53,409 nt of DNA from Clostridium muellerianum (lineage in GTDB: Bacteria > Bacillota > Clostridia > Clostridiales > Clostridiaceae): NCBI RefSeq assembly GCF_012926525.1, contig NZ_JABBNI010000024.1, forward strand, positions 1 through 53,409, written 5' to 3'. Below the pieces are notes generated by a model. The model saw only the letters and a program-made list of their open reading frames with translations, was not told the origin of the DNA and ran no database searches. The stretch's first letter is position 1. Every line of letters starts with the position of its first letter. Made by a program: the position numbers and the translations under genes. Positions 45,235 to 53,409 of the stretch are shown here, in pieces.

Positions 45235-46752
45235 ATGGAACCGGATAATCAAAAACAAAAAAAGATGACTTTAATAGCACTTGTATTAATGATTTTTACA
45301 TCAGTATTTGGATTTACTAACATACCTAGATCGTTTTATTTGATGGGGTATAGCGCAATACCATGGTTCATTTTATCAGCAATAACCTTTTTTATTCCTT
45401 ATGCATTCATGATGGCAGAATATGGAGCAGCATTTAAAAGTGAAAAAGGTGGAATTTACTCATGGATGGAAAAGTCTGTTGGTGCTAGATTTGCTTTTAT
45501 AGGTACATTTATGTGGTATGCTTCATATGTAGTTTGGATGGTTAATATATCTTCAACAATATGGGTACCATTTTCAAACGCAATATTTGGAAGTGATAAA
45601 ACTGCAACTTGGGGAATGTTAGGACTAAAGTCTACTCAAGTATTAGGAGTATTAGGAGTATGCTGGATTTTAATTGTAACATTAACAGCATCTAAAGGAT
45701 TAGAAAAAATAACAAAGGTAACATCAGTAGGTGGTACGGCAGTAGCTTTACTTAACATTGTATTACTAATTGGTGCAGTACTTGTTTTAATAGTAAATGG
45801 TGGTCACTTAGCTCAACCAGTTGCAGCATCAGCTGCTTTTACACAATCACCAAATCCAGGATATCAAAGTACAATTAGCATATTATCATTTTTAGTGTAT
45901 GCATTATTTGCTTATGGTGGAATAGAAGCGGTTGGAGGATTAGTAGATCAAACTGAAAAAGCAGAAATAACATTTCCAAAGGGTGTTACAATAGCAGCAA
46001 TAATTATTGCTATAGGATATGCTATAGGTATATTCTTATGTGGTGTATTTACTAATTGGAGCGATGTATTGTCAGTAAAAGGTGTACACATGGGTAATGT
46101 TGCTTATGTAGTAATGCAAAATTTGGGATATCAATTGGGAAAAGGTTTTGGACTTAGCCAAGCTGCTTCGTTAACAATGGGAGCTTGGATGGCTAGATAT
46201 ATGGGATTGTCCATGTTTTTGGCACTAACAGGAGCATTCTTTACATTAAGTTATGCACCATTGAAACAATTAATAGAAGGTACGCCAAAAGAATTATGGC
46301 CAGGTAAAATGGCTGAAATTAAAGATGGGATGCCTAAAAATGCTATGTGGATTCAGTGCATAATTGTAGTGGTATTTATAGCATTAGTATCCTTTGGAGG
46401 AGATGCAGCATCTAAATTCTTTACTATATTAATAGAGATGACTAACGTGGCAATGACTGTTCCATATATGTTTTTGTCAATTGCATTCATTGGTTTTAAG
46501 AAGAAAAAATATATTCAGAAGCCTTTTGAAGTTTTTAAAAGTAATGCCTGGACATGGATTGCTGTTATAGTGGTTACATTTACTATAGGATTTGCTAATT
46601 TCTTTACAATAATAGAACCAGCAGTGCATGGAAAATTAAAAGATACAATATGGATGATTGCAGGACCAATATTCTTTGGTATAGTTGCATTTGTAATGCA
46701 TTACTTATATGAAAAGAAGAATACGAATCATTCAGTAAATAGTAATATGTAA
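45235..46752 (+). CDS. APC-family amino acid permease, YjeM/GadC-like
   Basis: 505 aa with about 12-13 membrane helices. The N-terminal FTSVFGFTNIPRSFYLMGYSAIPWF and YGAAFKSEKGGIYSWMEKSVG match the glutamate/GABA antiporter subgroup of the amino acid-polyamine-organocation family, closest by memory to YjeM. The substrate is unknown. RBS TTTAGGGGG. The location behind pepT suggests import or exchange of amino acids linked to tripeptide breakdown. A bidirectional terminator separates it from the convergent purine gene. Confidence 0.88.
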   Translation: MEPDNQKQKKMTLIALVLMIFTSVFGFTNIPRSFYLMGYSAIPWFILSAITFFIPYAFMMAEYGAAFKSEKGGIYSWMEKSVGARFAFIGTFMWYASYVVWMVNISSTIWVPFSNAIFGSDKTATWGMLGLKSTQVLGVLGVCWILIVTLTASKGLEKITKVTSVGGTAVALLNIVLLIGAVLVLIVNGGHLAQPVAASAAFTQSPNPGYQSTISILSFLVYALFAYGGIEAVGGLVDQTEKAEITFPKGVTIAAIIIAIGYAIGIFLCGVFTNWSDVLSVKGVHMGNVAYVVMQNLGYQLGKGFGLSQAASLTMGAWMARYMGLSMFLALTGAFFTLSYAPLKQLIEGTPKELWPGKMAEIKDGMPKNAMWIQCIIVVVFIALVSFGGDAASKFFTILIEMTNVAMTVPYMFLSIAFIGFKKKKYIQKPFEVFKSNAWTWIAVIVVTFTIGFANFFTIIEPAVHGKLKDTIWMIAGPIFFGIVAFVMHYLYEKKNTNHSVNSNM

Positions 46753-46772
46753 ATAATATAAAGAATATAAAG

Positions 46773-46808
46773 AATAAACTGTACTATTTGGTACAGTTTA
46801 TTTTTTAT
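46773..46808. terminator. Bidirectional terminator
   Basis: AATAAACTGTAC (46773-46784) pairs perfectly with GTACAGTTTATT (46791-46802), flanked by T-run on the right. It serves both the permease and the convergent AICAR formyltransferase gene. Confidence 0.9.
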
Positions 46809-46819
46809 ATGTAAAACTT

Positions 46820-47995
46820 TTAATGGTGAAATAATCTTGTTCCAGAGAATGACATAGCTATATTGTATTTATTACAGGCTTCTATTACTAAATTATCTCT
46901 TAATGATCCTCCAGGTTGTACAATGTATTTAACTCCACTTTGAACAGCTCTATCTATATTATCTTTAAAAGGGAAAAATGCATCTGAACCTAAAGAAACT
47001 CCAGTTAAATTTGAAAGCCAGGTTCTTTTTTCTTCTTTTGTTAATCTATCTGGTATTTGTTGTAATACACTTTTCCATTCTTTTAATTCCATAGGAGTAA
47101 TATCATCTCTAAGATATTGATCTATAACATTGTCTCTATTTGGCCTTGAAACATCCTCTTTAAAAGGTAGATTAAGGACGGCTGGATGCTGTCTTAAAAA
47201 CCATGTATCTGCTTTAGAAGCAGCAAGTCTAGTACAATGTATACGGGACTGTTGTCCTGCACCAACACCAATTACTTGACCATCTAAAACAAAACAAACA
47301 GAATTGGATTGAGTATATTTTAAAGTAATCATAGAAATAAGTAAATCACGTTTAGCTTCATCACTAATATTTTTATTAATAGTAACTATATTATTAAGCA
47401 TATCTTCTTTTATTATCACATTATTTCTTTTTTGTTCAAAGGTTATTCCATATATTTGTCTCTTTTCTATTTCATAAGGTTCATAATCCCAGTCCATTTG
47501 AATGATACAGTAGTTTCCTTTTTTCTTTCTCATTAAAAGTTTTAAAGCTTCATCAGTATATCCTAATGCAATTATGCCATCTGAAACAGATTTACTTAAA
47601 ATTTGAGCTGTAGGAAGATCTACTACATCACTTATAGAAGCCCAATCACCAAAAGATGACATTCTATCTGCACCTCTAGCACGTGCATAAGCACAAGCTA
47701 CAGGAGATAAGTCAATATCTGATACAAAATAGGATTTCTTCAATGTATCACTTAATGGAACACCTACTGCAGCACCAGCAGGACTTACATGTTTAAAGGA
47801 AGCAGCAGCAGGAAGTTCTGTAGCTATTTTCAATTCTTTAACTAATTGCCATGAATTGAAGGCATCCATAAAATTAATGTAACCAGGATTACCATTTAGT
47901 ATTTTAAAAGGTAGTGTTTTATTTTCAGCATAAATTTTTGCCGGTTTTTGATGTGGATTACATCCATACTTAAGTACAACTTCTTGATTTTTCAT
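46820..47995 (-). CDS. AICAR formyltransferase, stand-alone PurH domain
   Basis: 391 aa. It converts AICAR to FAICAR with 10-formyl-THF, late in purine synthesis. Unlike bifunctional PurH it lacks the IMP cyclohydrolase domain. Motifs: LKYGCNPHQKPAKIY, SFKHVSPAGAAVG, ARARGADRMSSFGDW, GVGAGQQSRIHC and DAFFPFKDNIDRA. The start is ATG 47995 because GGAGG lies between it and the upstream TTG. A ZTP riboswitch directly upstream senses ZMP/ZTP, the substrate of this enzyme, closing a logical control loop. Confidence 0.94.
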   Translation of the reverse strand: MKNQEVVLKYGCNPHQKPAKIYAENKTLPFKILNGNPGYINFMDAFNSWQLVKELKIATELPAAASFKHVSPAGAAVGVPLSDTLKKSYFVSDIDLSPVACAYARARGADRMSSFGDWASISDVVDLPTAQILSKSVSDGIIALGYTDEALKLLMRKKKGNYCIIQMDWDYEPYEIEKRQIYGITFEQKRNNVIIKEDMLNNIVTINKNISDEAKRDLLISMITLKYTQSNSVCFVLDGQVIGVGAGQQSRIHCTRLAASKADTWFLRQHPAVLNLPFKEDVSRPNRDNVIDQYLRDDITPMELKEWKSVLQQIPDRLTKEEKRTWLSNLTGVSLGSDAFFPFKDNIDRAVQSGVKYIVQPGGSLRDNLVIEACNKYNIAMSFSGTRLFHH

Positions 47996-48025
47996 AAATT
48001 TAACCTCCAAAAATAAAATAAAGCA

Positions 48026-48064
48026 AAAAACGCCTGGGTAAAATAATATATTCTACCCAGGCGG
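48026..48064 (-). terminator. ZTP riboswitch terminator
   Basis: CGCCTGGGTA pairs with TACCCAGGCG (minus strand), with T6 after it. Its 5' arm contains the CGCCTGGG that also closes the aptamer pseudoknot, so ligand binding and termination exclude each other. Confidence 0.93.
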
Positions 48065-48135
48065 TCGATAACTTTTTTAAATCATGCTCCTTATGGTTAA
48101 TTCCATTTCCGCCGGTTGCATGATTACTGACTAAA
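48051..48135 (-). promoter_or_regulatory. ZTP (pfl) riboswitch
   Basis: On the minus strand: ATCATGCAACCGGCGGAA, then GGAATTAACCATAAGGAG, CATGAT, a linker, and ATCGACCGCCTGGG. These are the conserved blocks of the ZTP/ZMP-sensing pfl motif, including the GACCGCCTGGG pseudoknot segment. It precedes AICAR formyltransferase, a known regulon member of this class. Confidence 0.93.
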
Positions 48136-48163
48136 GTATAACTTATATTAATTCCTAAGTCAA
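48135..48163 (-). promoter_or_regulatory. Sigma-A promoter of ZTP riboswitch transcript
   Basis: Minus strand TTGACT (48163-48158), 17 bp, TATACT (48140-48135). The aptamer begins a few bases after the expected transcription start. Confidence 0.8.
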
Positions 48164-48181
48164 ACATGAATTAAAATTTTA

Positions 48182-48385
48182 TTATAAACCAAATAAAATT
48201 AATAGTATAACCATTGGAATCACAGAAAATATAATGTAGAGTATTGAAAAGTCACTGTTATCTTCATTTATTTTTTCTTTTTCAAGAGTATAGTTTTTTT
48301 CAGGGCTGCTTATTACTTCAGTTAAATTCTCTATTCTTTCATCTTTATCTTTTGCTTGTTCATCTAAAAAGTTCAAACTTACCAT
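48182..48385 (-). CDS. Small tail-anchored membrane protein, unknown
   Basis: 67 aa: a charged, probably helical N-terminal half (DEQAKDKDERIENLTEVI) and one C-terminal hydrophobic segment (ILYIIFSVIPMVILLILFGL). RBS TGGAGGTGG supports translation. No family recognised. It lies upstream of the ZTP riboswitch on the same strand but has its own start; no functional hint beyond membrane location. Confidence 0.6.
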   Translation of the reverse strand: MVSLNFLDEQAKDKDERIENLTEVISSPEKNYTLEKEKINEDNSDFSILYIIFSVIPMVILLILFGL

Positions 48386-48873
48386 AATATGCCACCTCCA
48401 TAATTATAATTTAAACAAAATACTATTGTAATTTGTTTTTTCTTTTTTTAATATTTATTGTTGGTAAGTAATTAGCATTTAAAAATGTTTATATATGCGA
48501 AATATATTGATAAAATTACCCGTTTCTTAATATTATTATATGCTTTTGAAAACGTTTTTACAATGCTTTTGTTAAATTTACCTATAATTTTTAAATAGTA
48601 GTATGGGAATTTGTAATTTTAACAAGCATGAAGTATATCTCTAATATGTAAGAAATAATGAACTAATATTTTAATAGTTAACATATTTAAATTGATATCA
48701 GTTGAGAATAAGTAATAATTGATAATTGTTTATTGCAAGAATTTTTGATATAATATTCATATACATTATGTAAAGTAAAATTTATATTTTGCATATTTTT
48801 AAGCAGTTATACGTATATTAACATAAAAATCATAGTAAAGATAATATTTTTACAAAAATGAAGGGGGAATTTT
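48386..48873. other. Divergent intergenic region, AT-rich
   Basis: No gene or stable structure over 488 nt. It includes the promoter side of both flanking genes and a cre-like palindrome at 48547-48560. Otherwise low-complexity AT sequence. Confidence 0.4.
48547..48560. promoter_or_regulatory. Possible cre (CcpA) site
   Basis: TGAAAACGTTTTTA matches the cre consensus TGWAANCGNTNWCA at 13 of 14 positions. It stands alone between divergent genes, more than 300 nt from the YitT-like start, so chance is a fair alternative. Confidence 0.3.
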
Positions 48874-49731
48874 GTGATAAAAAAATATATAAATATTTAT
48901 TCAAAAACTACTAAAATTTTATTAATGATGTTAGGTGCAATTTTGTATTCTATTGGGTTGGAAATATTTTTAATACCCAATAATATTATAGATGGTGGAT
49001 TAGTTGGAATATCAATTATGGTAAGCCATTTTACTAACATACCACTAGGGGTTCTCACCTTTATACTAAATATACCGTTTTTTGTTATTGGATATAAACA
49101 AATTGGAAAAACTTTTACCATATCAACGTTATTTTCTGTAGTATGCTATTCTATTGGAATATCTATTTTCAAGCCTATTCCAGGTATAACTCAAGATGTT
49201 CTTTTGGCTTCGGTTTTTGGTGGAATAATATCAGGATTAGGAATAGGAATAATAATACGAAATGGTGGATCTACTGATGGATCTGAAATAGTTGCAATAA
49301 TTTTGGACAAAAGATCAACCTTTTCAGTTGGACAAATAGTATTGTTTTTTAATTTCTTTATATTAACTTCAGCAGGTTTTATTTTTGGCTGGGACAGGGC
49401 CATGTATTCCCTTATCGCATATTTTATAGCAATGAAACTTATAGATATTATAGTTGATGGTATAGATGAGTCCAAGGCTGTATTTATTATTTCAAGTAAA
49501 CATGAAGAGATATCACAAGCTATAATGGATAGACTTGGAAGAGGGATAACTTTACTTAGTGGAAAAGGTGGTTATAAAGGTGTATCTACAGATGTAATAT
49601 ATGTGGTGGTAACCCGTTTGGAAATTTCTAAATTAAAGTCCATTGTACATGGATTTGATGAAGCTGCCTTAATAACAATAGGGAGTGTTGATACATCAGG
49701 AAAGAGTTATAAAAAGAAAGCTATACACTAA
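48874..49731 (+). CDS. YitT-family membrane protein (DUF161/DUF2179)
   Basis: 285 aa, GTG start with RBS AAGGGGGA. Five to six membrane helices in the N-terminal 200 residues (IPNNIIDGGLVGISIM, GGIISGLGIGIIIRNGGSTDGSEIVA) followed by a soluble C-terminal DUF2179 domain (AVFIISSKHEEISQAIMDRLGRGITLLSGKGGY, then ALITIGSVDTSG). This is the full YitT layout. Transport role unknown in the family. Monocistronic with terminator. Confidence 0.92.
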   Translation: MIKKYINIYSKTTKILLMMLGAILYSIGLEIFLIPNNIIDGGLVGISIMVSHFTNIPLGVLTFILNIPFFVIGYKQIGKTFTISTLFSVVCYSIGISIFKPIPGITQDVLLASVFGGIISGLGIGIIIRNGGSTDGSEIVAIILDKRSTFSVGQIVLFFNFFILTSAGFIFGWDRAMYSLIAYFIAMKLIDIIVDGIDESKAVFIISSKHEEISQAIMDRLGRGITLLSGKGGYKGVSTDVIYVVVTRLEISKLKSIVHGFDEAALITIGSVDTSGKSYKKKAIH

Positions 49732-49760
49732 GAAGTATACTGTGGTGTAGAAAAAGTATA

Positions 49761-49806
49761 GGGCTATCTCAAAGTACATTTGCGTGTATTTTGAGAAGCC
49801 CTTTTT
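49761..49806 (+). terminator. Terminator after YitT gene
   Basis: GGGCT and CTCAAA pair with TTTGAG and AGCCC (49761-49801), then TTTTT. Confidence 0.85.
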
Positions 49807-49968
49807 ATAATATACTTAAAACTAAGACTTTACTTTTCTAAAAAACTACTATGAAAAAAATTATATATTTTATTAATTTTAACACAGCTTCATTTTTAAA
49901 TTATAAAAAACTATATTAAACATTTTACTGTAAAGTGTGTTTTTAGACAACTTTATTATAGGAGCCAG

Positions 49969-52035
49969 TTATTTTGCTAAATTAATTTTTATACTTTCTG
50001 GAACAACTCCTGGTCCACCGAAGATAACTTGGTTTAAATAACTTTTTCCATTAATATAATTTTTTTGATTTATTATGTTGCTGTTTACAAGAATAACTGG
50101 AGCATTATACTTTGCTGCATATATACTGCCAGCTAAAGCATCTGGAAAATTTTCTCCTGAAGCAAAGGTTACTGTGGAACTATCTAAATCAAAATATTTA
50201 GCTATATTTAATGAAGTTTCATACCTATCCATTCCCCATATTCTCAATATATCATTGTCAGAAAGGCTGATACTGTTTTTGATCTGTTCTTTTATGTTAT
50301 CAGATACAGCACCTGTTCCTCCTACAATATAGATTTTAGAAGGTTTAATCTTCTTGATAGTTTGTAAAGCAGAATCAGATAAAGCATTACTATCGGATAA
50401 AACTATTGGATAACCTTTTGCGGCAGCAATAGTTGATATACTTAAACCATCTGCAAATACATTTCCGCCAGCTATAACTATTGGAGTTCCTTCTTTAGGA
50501 TTTATTTCATCATTTATAGTTTTTATGGCGTCATATTTTGAATTACCATTAAGTCTTTTTATATTTGAATATCCTAAATCTTTCAAATTAGTTACTATAT
50601 TATTATTTACTTCTTCTTCATTTCCTAGAATATATATTGTTCCATCTTTATTTAAATGAGATTTTATATAGTTTAAAGTGCTAATGTTTTCAAAAGGATA
50701 GCTGCCACATAAAAGAATAGGGGCATCTAATTTTTTAGCTAGAACACTGCCACTAAGAGCATTTGGAAAATTGTAACCAGATGTAATAACTACATTGTTA
50801 ACTGTTCCATTATTTAAGCTCTCAGCAATTTTGCATGCTGTTTGAAATCTGTCTTGCCCACTTAATCTAGTACTTGAATATTTTTTATTACTAACAGGTG
50901 TCCAATTATTTATTAATGCTTCAGCTTCAGCATCGCTGTTTATACATCTACCATAATATTCTTCTGAGTAAGCTTTCCAATTTTCAAAATACAATGTTTG
51001 ATCATATCTGTTAGCCACTATTTTATTAGCTTTGTAGTAAATATCATTATCAAAAGAATTATCTACTGAGGTTGCATCTGTTAACTGTACGTTGTAAATG
51101 CTATTTTTACTTAAGAACAAATTATTTCTAACCCAGTTTTTAACAGCGTTATCCATCATATAAATATCATCTATGGAATTACCATAAAATACATTATTAT
51201 ATATGTAATTATTAGTTGCATTACTAGCAACAGCCATACCATAAGCATGATTATTGTATAAAAGATTATTCGTAATTGTACAGTTACTTCCTCCATTTGG
51301 TCTACCATACATTTGTATAGCTGCACCTGCATTATCATGAATTTTATTTCCTGTGAATGTCCAATTGTAGCAGTCATAACCTATGTATATCCCGTGATCT
51401 TTTGGCTTATTTATTTTTAAGCCTACATTATATATTTCACAATTTTTAACACTGCAGTAATCAGAACCTTCACCATCTATGCCTGAAGTACCGATACCTC
51501 TATATACTGGATAATCTAAATTATATATAGTCAAATTCTCCATATCAATATAACTAGATTTTATTTTTGTTGTAAAACTTTTGGTTACGTATATTCCAGC
51601 ACCTGTATAGTCCTTCATAGTGATTCCATCAACTTTCCAATAAGAACAACCAGCAAAGGTTATTGCATCCACTCCATCTTTTGCACCAATTACCCTTTCA
51701 TTATTTCCTGTCATAATAACAGTTTCTCCAGGGTAGTTTTTTATAGTGTACCAAGCATCATTTGATCCATTTTTATCAAACACATTTGTGGTTTCAAAGT
51801 AGGTTCCGCCTCTTATTAAAAGAGTGTCTCCTGGTTTAAGTGCATCTATTCCAGCCTGAATAGTATTGAAAGGATTGTCTATGCTTCCATAATCACCTTT
51901 TCCAGTACCATTATTTTGAGATACATAGTATGTATTTCCAATACCTTCAGCACAAACTTTTGTCATATTAAAGTTAGATACTTGAAATAACGTGAAAATT
52001 AAGGCAGTTGTTAAAAAAATTAAGAACTTTTTCAT
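49969..52035 (-). CDS. Surface protein: right-handed beta-helix plus CWB2 repeats
   Basis: 688 aa with signal peptide (about 1-29, cut near KVCA). Residues about 35-370 form a right-handed beta-helix of the pectate lyase/DUF1565 type (YYVSQNNGTGKGDYG, FNTIQAGIDALKPGDTLLIRGGTYFE, then repeated N-rich turns such as SNCTITNNLLYNNHAYG). Residues about 390-688 carry three CWB2 repeats (STRLSGQDRFQTACKIAESL, ITSGYNFPNALSGSVLAKKL, KRLNGNSKYDAIKTI, LRIWGMDRYETSLNIAKYF), which bind anionic wall polymers and anchor clostridial S-layer-type proteins. Polysaccharide binding or cleavage by the helix is inferred; no catalytic residues are assigned. RBS GAGGAGG. Confidence 0.9.
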   Translation of the reverse strand: MKKFLIFLTTALIFTLFQVSNFNMTKVCAEGIGNTYYVSQNNGTGKGDYGSIDNPFNTIQAGIDALKPGDTLLIRGGTYFETTNVFDKNGSNDAWYTIKNYPGETVIMTGNNERVIGAKDGVDAITFAGCSYWKVDGITMKDYTGAGIYVTKSFTTKIKSSYIDMENLTIYNLDYPVYRGIGTSGIDGEGSDYCSVKNCEIYNVGLKINKPKDHGIYIGYDCYNWTFTGNKIHDNAGAAIQMYGRPNGGSNCTITNNLLYNNHAYGMAVASNATNNYIYNNVFYGNSIDDIYMMDNAVKNWVRNNLFLSKNSIYNVQLTDATSVDNSFDNDIYYKANKIVANRYDQTLYFENWKAYSEEYYGRCINSDAEAEALINNWTPVSNKKYSSTRLSGQDRFQTACKIAESLNNGTVNNVVITSGYNFPNALSGSVLAKKLDAPILLCGSYPFENISTLNYIKSHLNKDGTIYILGNEEEVNNNIVTNLKDLGYSNIKRLNGNSKYDAIKTINDEINPKEGTPIVIAGGNVFADGLSISTIAAAKGYPIVLSDSNALSDSALQTIKKIKPSKIYIVGGTGAVSDNIKEQIKNSISLSDNDILRIWGMDRYETSLNIAKYFDLDSSTVTFASGENFPDALAGSIYAAKYNAPVILVNSNIINQKNYINGKSYLNQVIFGGPGVVPESIKINLAK

Positions 52036-52126
52036 CTTTTGTCCTCCTCGTGATCGAATTTTATAAAACTGCTAATGTACAAATTTATTAAACCAAAGAA
52101 TAAATACTACTTCATTCTCATAATGT

Positions 52127-52600
52127 TTATTCTTTGGTTATCTCTTTTTCCCAGGTTTTATATATTGGTAACAGCCTATTATATAAATTTTCTAATGATA
52201 CAGGTGAATAAGAAGAAGAGGATAGTTTTTTAGAGTTATCTAGCAGTTCTAGTTCAAGTTGTAAAGTACCTAATAAGTATTTAAGTTCTATAAAGTTAAT
52301 CTTAATTATAATAGGATCCTGATAGGAACTATTAGTTAAAAAATACATAATATCCTCAAGTTTATCGTTAAAATCTTTTAGGTAAGTTAATTTAGAAAAA
52401 TTACAATTATTTTCTGCATCAATAATAAGTTTATTATTAATTAACATTTGTTTATATACACAATTAAGAAGGTAATCAATCTCATCTAATTTAATGTTTA
52501 TTTCTTTTCTAATATAAAGTTTTTCATCTTCAGAAGGATCATTTATATCTCCTTTATATGCGTTATTTTTAAAATTTTTAAATTCTATTATTTTGCCCAT
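52127..52600 (-). CDS. Hypothetical helical protein
   Basis: 157 aa, soluble, rich in Leu, Asn, Lys and Glu and mostly helical (EINIKLDEIDYLLNCVYKQMLINNKLIIDAENN, then FIELKYLLGTLQLELELLDNSKKL). No signal or membrane segment and no family recognised. RBS TAGGAGT on the minus strand. It lies upstream of the CWB2 protein on the same strand but with a 90-nt gap. Confidence 0.6.
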   Translation of the reverse strand: MGKIIEFKNFKNNAYKGDINDPSEDEKLYIRKEINIKLDEIDYLLNCVYKQMLINNKLIIDAENNCNFSKLTYLKDFNDKLEDIMYFLTNSSYQDPIIIKINFIELKYLLGTLQLELELLDNSKKLSSSSYSPVSLENLYNRLLPIYKTWEKEITKE

Positions 52601-52813
52601 AAGTTACTCCTAACAAAAGTGTTAAATATGATGATTTTATTACATTATAGCATAAAATTAAGAAGCTTCTATTTAAACTGTTTTTTAATATATTTGTATA
52701 TAATAAAATTCGTAAAAAAAATATATTTCTTTAGAAAGTTTTACTAATAAACATTAACCATATGGAGTTTATTGCATATTATATAATGTAATCAAAAAAA
52801 TAGGAGTAGTTTC

Positions 52814-53227
52814 ATGTATTATTATGACTATTTTAGAAGTGAAGATCTAGAAGATGATTTATCCTATTGTCCATATATGGATTTTATGATCAGACAGCAG
52901 CAGCCTCAAATTGGTGGAGCACCTCCTCAGATGGGTGGAACGTCTCCTCAAATGGGAGGAGCACCTTTTGGTCCGCCACCAAATATTACACCTTCAAAAC
53001 AACATGCTCACGCAAAATACATGCCAGGTACATTTGCAGTAGATCCAGGTTCTTTAAGACCATGTAGATTTAGATATGTTTATATTTGGCCAAGAAGAGC
53101 AAGACCATTTTGGGCATGGTTAGATTATGTAGGAAGAAGATCTGCTTCTGGTTTTAGATGGACTGGTCACAGATGGGTACGTTTTGGAATTGATTTAAGA
53201 CAAATAGAAACTTTCATCTGCTTCTAG
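52814..53227 (+). CDS. Small Gly/Pro-rich basic protein, possibly spore-associated
   Basis: 137 aa. An acidic tyrosine-rich start (YYYDYFRSEDLEDDLSYCPYM), three to four PQMGG-type repeats (about 33-52), then an Arg/Trp-rich C-terminal domain (FRYVYIWPRRARPFWAWLDYVG, SGFRWTGHRWVRFG). No signal peptide. The repeat and composition recall spore coat proteins, but I cannot name a family. RBS TAGGAGT; strong terminator 20 nt after the stop. Confidence 0.65.
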   Translation: MYYYDYFRSEDLEDDLSYCPYMDFMIRQQQPQIGGAPPQMGGTSPQMGGAPFGPPPNITPSKQHAHAKYMPGTFAVDPGSLRPCRFRYVYIWPRRARPFWAWLDYVGRRSASGFRWTGHRWVRFGIDLRQIETFICF

Positions 53228-53246
53228 TTAATCAAATAATTAATTT

Positions 53247-53281
53247 AAAAGGTAGATACTTATTTTTAGTATCTACCTTTT
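53247..53281. terminator. Terminator after last gene
   Basis: AAAAGGTAGATACT (53247-53260) pairs perfectly with AGTATCTACCTTTT (53268-53281); 14-bp stem, 7-nt loop. It ends one base before the right terminal repeat. Confidence 0.9.
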
Positions 53282-53282
53282 G

Positions 53283-53409
53283 TAATTACCTAAATTTCGT
53301 ACAAATATAAAACTTATATTTGCACATAATTTCCTGTTAGCATTAACCATAATATTCCTTTAGCTTCCAATTTTTTAGGCGAAGCCTACTGGGATAATAT
53401 ACAAATGTT
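53283..53409 (-). repeat. Right copy of 127-bp terminal inverted repeat
   Basis: Exact reverse complement of 1-127. Identity ends at 53283. Contains the same two small hairpins. No ORF. Confidence 0.9.

Noticed and set aside
1-53409. Composite transposon or prophage bounded by the terminal inverted repeats
   Set aside because: No transposase, integrase or phage genes lie near the ends, the content is mostly ordinary chromosomal metabolism, and the exact 127-nt length fits an assembly k-mer.

Overview
The base composition (strongly AT-rich), AGGAGG-type ribosome binding sites and gene content point to a spore-forming Clostridium or close relative. Supporting genes are a cobalt ECF transporter under cobalamin riboswitches, a clostridial 2,3-butanediol dehydrogenase under sigma-54 control, CWB2 surface repeats, a CotA-like oxidase and an isoleucine T-box. 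No rRNA, tRNA, CRISPR array or intact insertion sequence was found.

Layout. 1-435: left copy of a 127-bp inverted repeat that also closes the window at 53283-53409, plus dispersed repeats. 435-8837: three large secreted proteins built from DUF4430 (transcobalamin-like beta) domains and helical-barrel regions. 9014-9454: dUTPase. 9455-14530: an accessory island with a WXG100-like protein, a large LXG-like candidate effector, a lipoprotein, a truncated PARG-type ADP-ribose hydrolase, a conserved hypothetical gene and a transposase relic. 14466-19815: cobalt/cobalamin region with two B12 riboswitches, a TIM-barrel protein and CbiQ-CbiO-CbiM-CbiN. 20161-24421: a probable sigma-54 regulon in which an AcoR-like activator sits between a methyltransferase and 2,3-butanediol dehydrogenase, each with a -24/-12 promoter and matching upstream sites. 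24853-31917: aspartate-family amino acids (thrC, thrB, lysC, hom), then ilvA behind an Ile T-box. 31970-34835: three long hairpin elements at two convergent gene junctions. 34876-38997: multicopper oxidase, leucyl/phenylalanyl-tRNA-protein transferase, M29 aminopeptidase. 39685-46752: two PepT tripeptidases around a MalT-like regulator, then an amino acid permease. 46820-53227: AICAR formyltransferase under a ZTP riboswitch, YitT-like membrane protein, beta-helix/CWB2 surface protein and small hypotheticals.

Most unusual observations. (1) Two of the long hairpins (32.0 and 34.7 kb) have unrelated arms but the same apical fold, with four compensatory base-pair changes and identical internal loops; this looks like a structured RNA family that I cannot name. 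(2) Secreted alpha-barrel/DUF4430 proteins resemble intrinsic factor and transcobalamin in layout and lie 6 kb from a cobalt/B12 locus. The two regions share a 14-bp inverted-repeat element. (3) A GTATCRWWWTGAMA motif occurs five times, upstream of both sigma-54 promoters. (4) The window ends are perfect inverted repeats of exactly 127 nt, which suggests an assembly-graph contig broken at a repeat.

All functions are inferred from the sequence alone; no database search was run.
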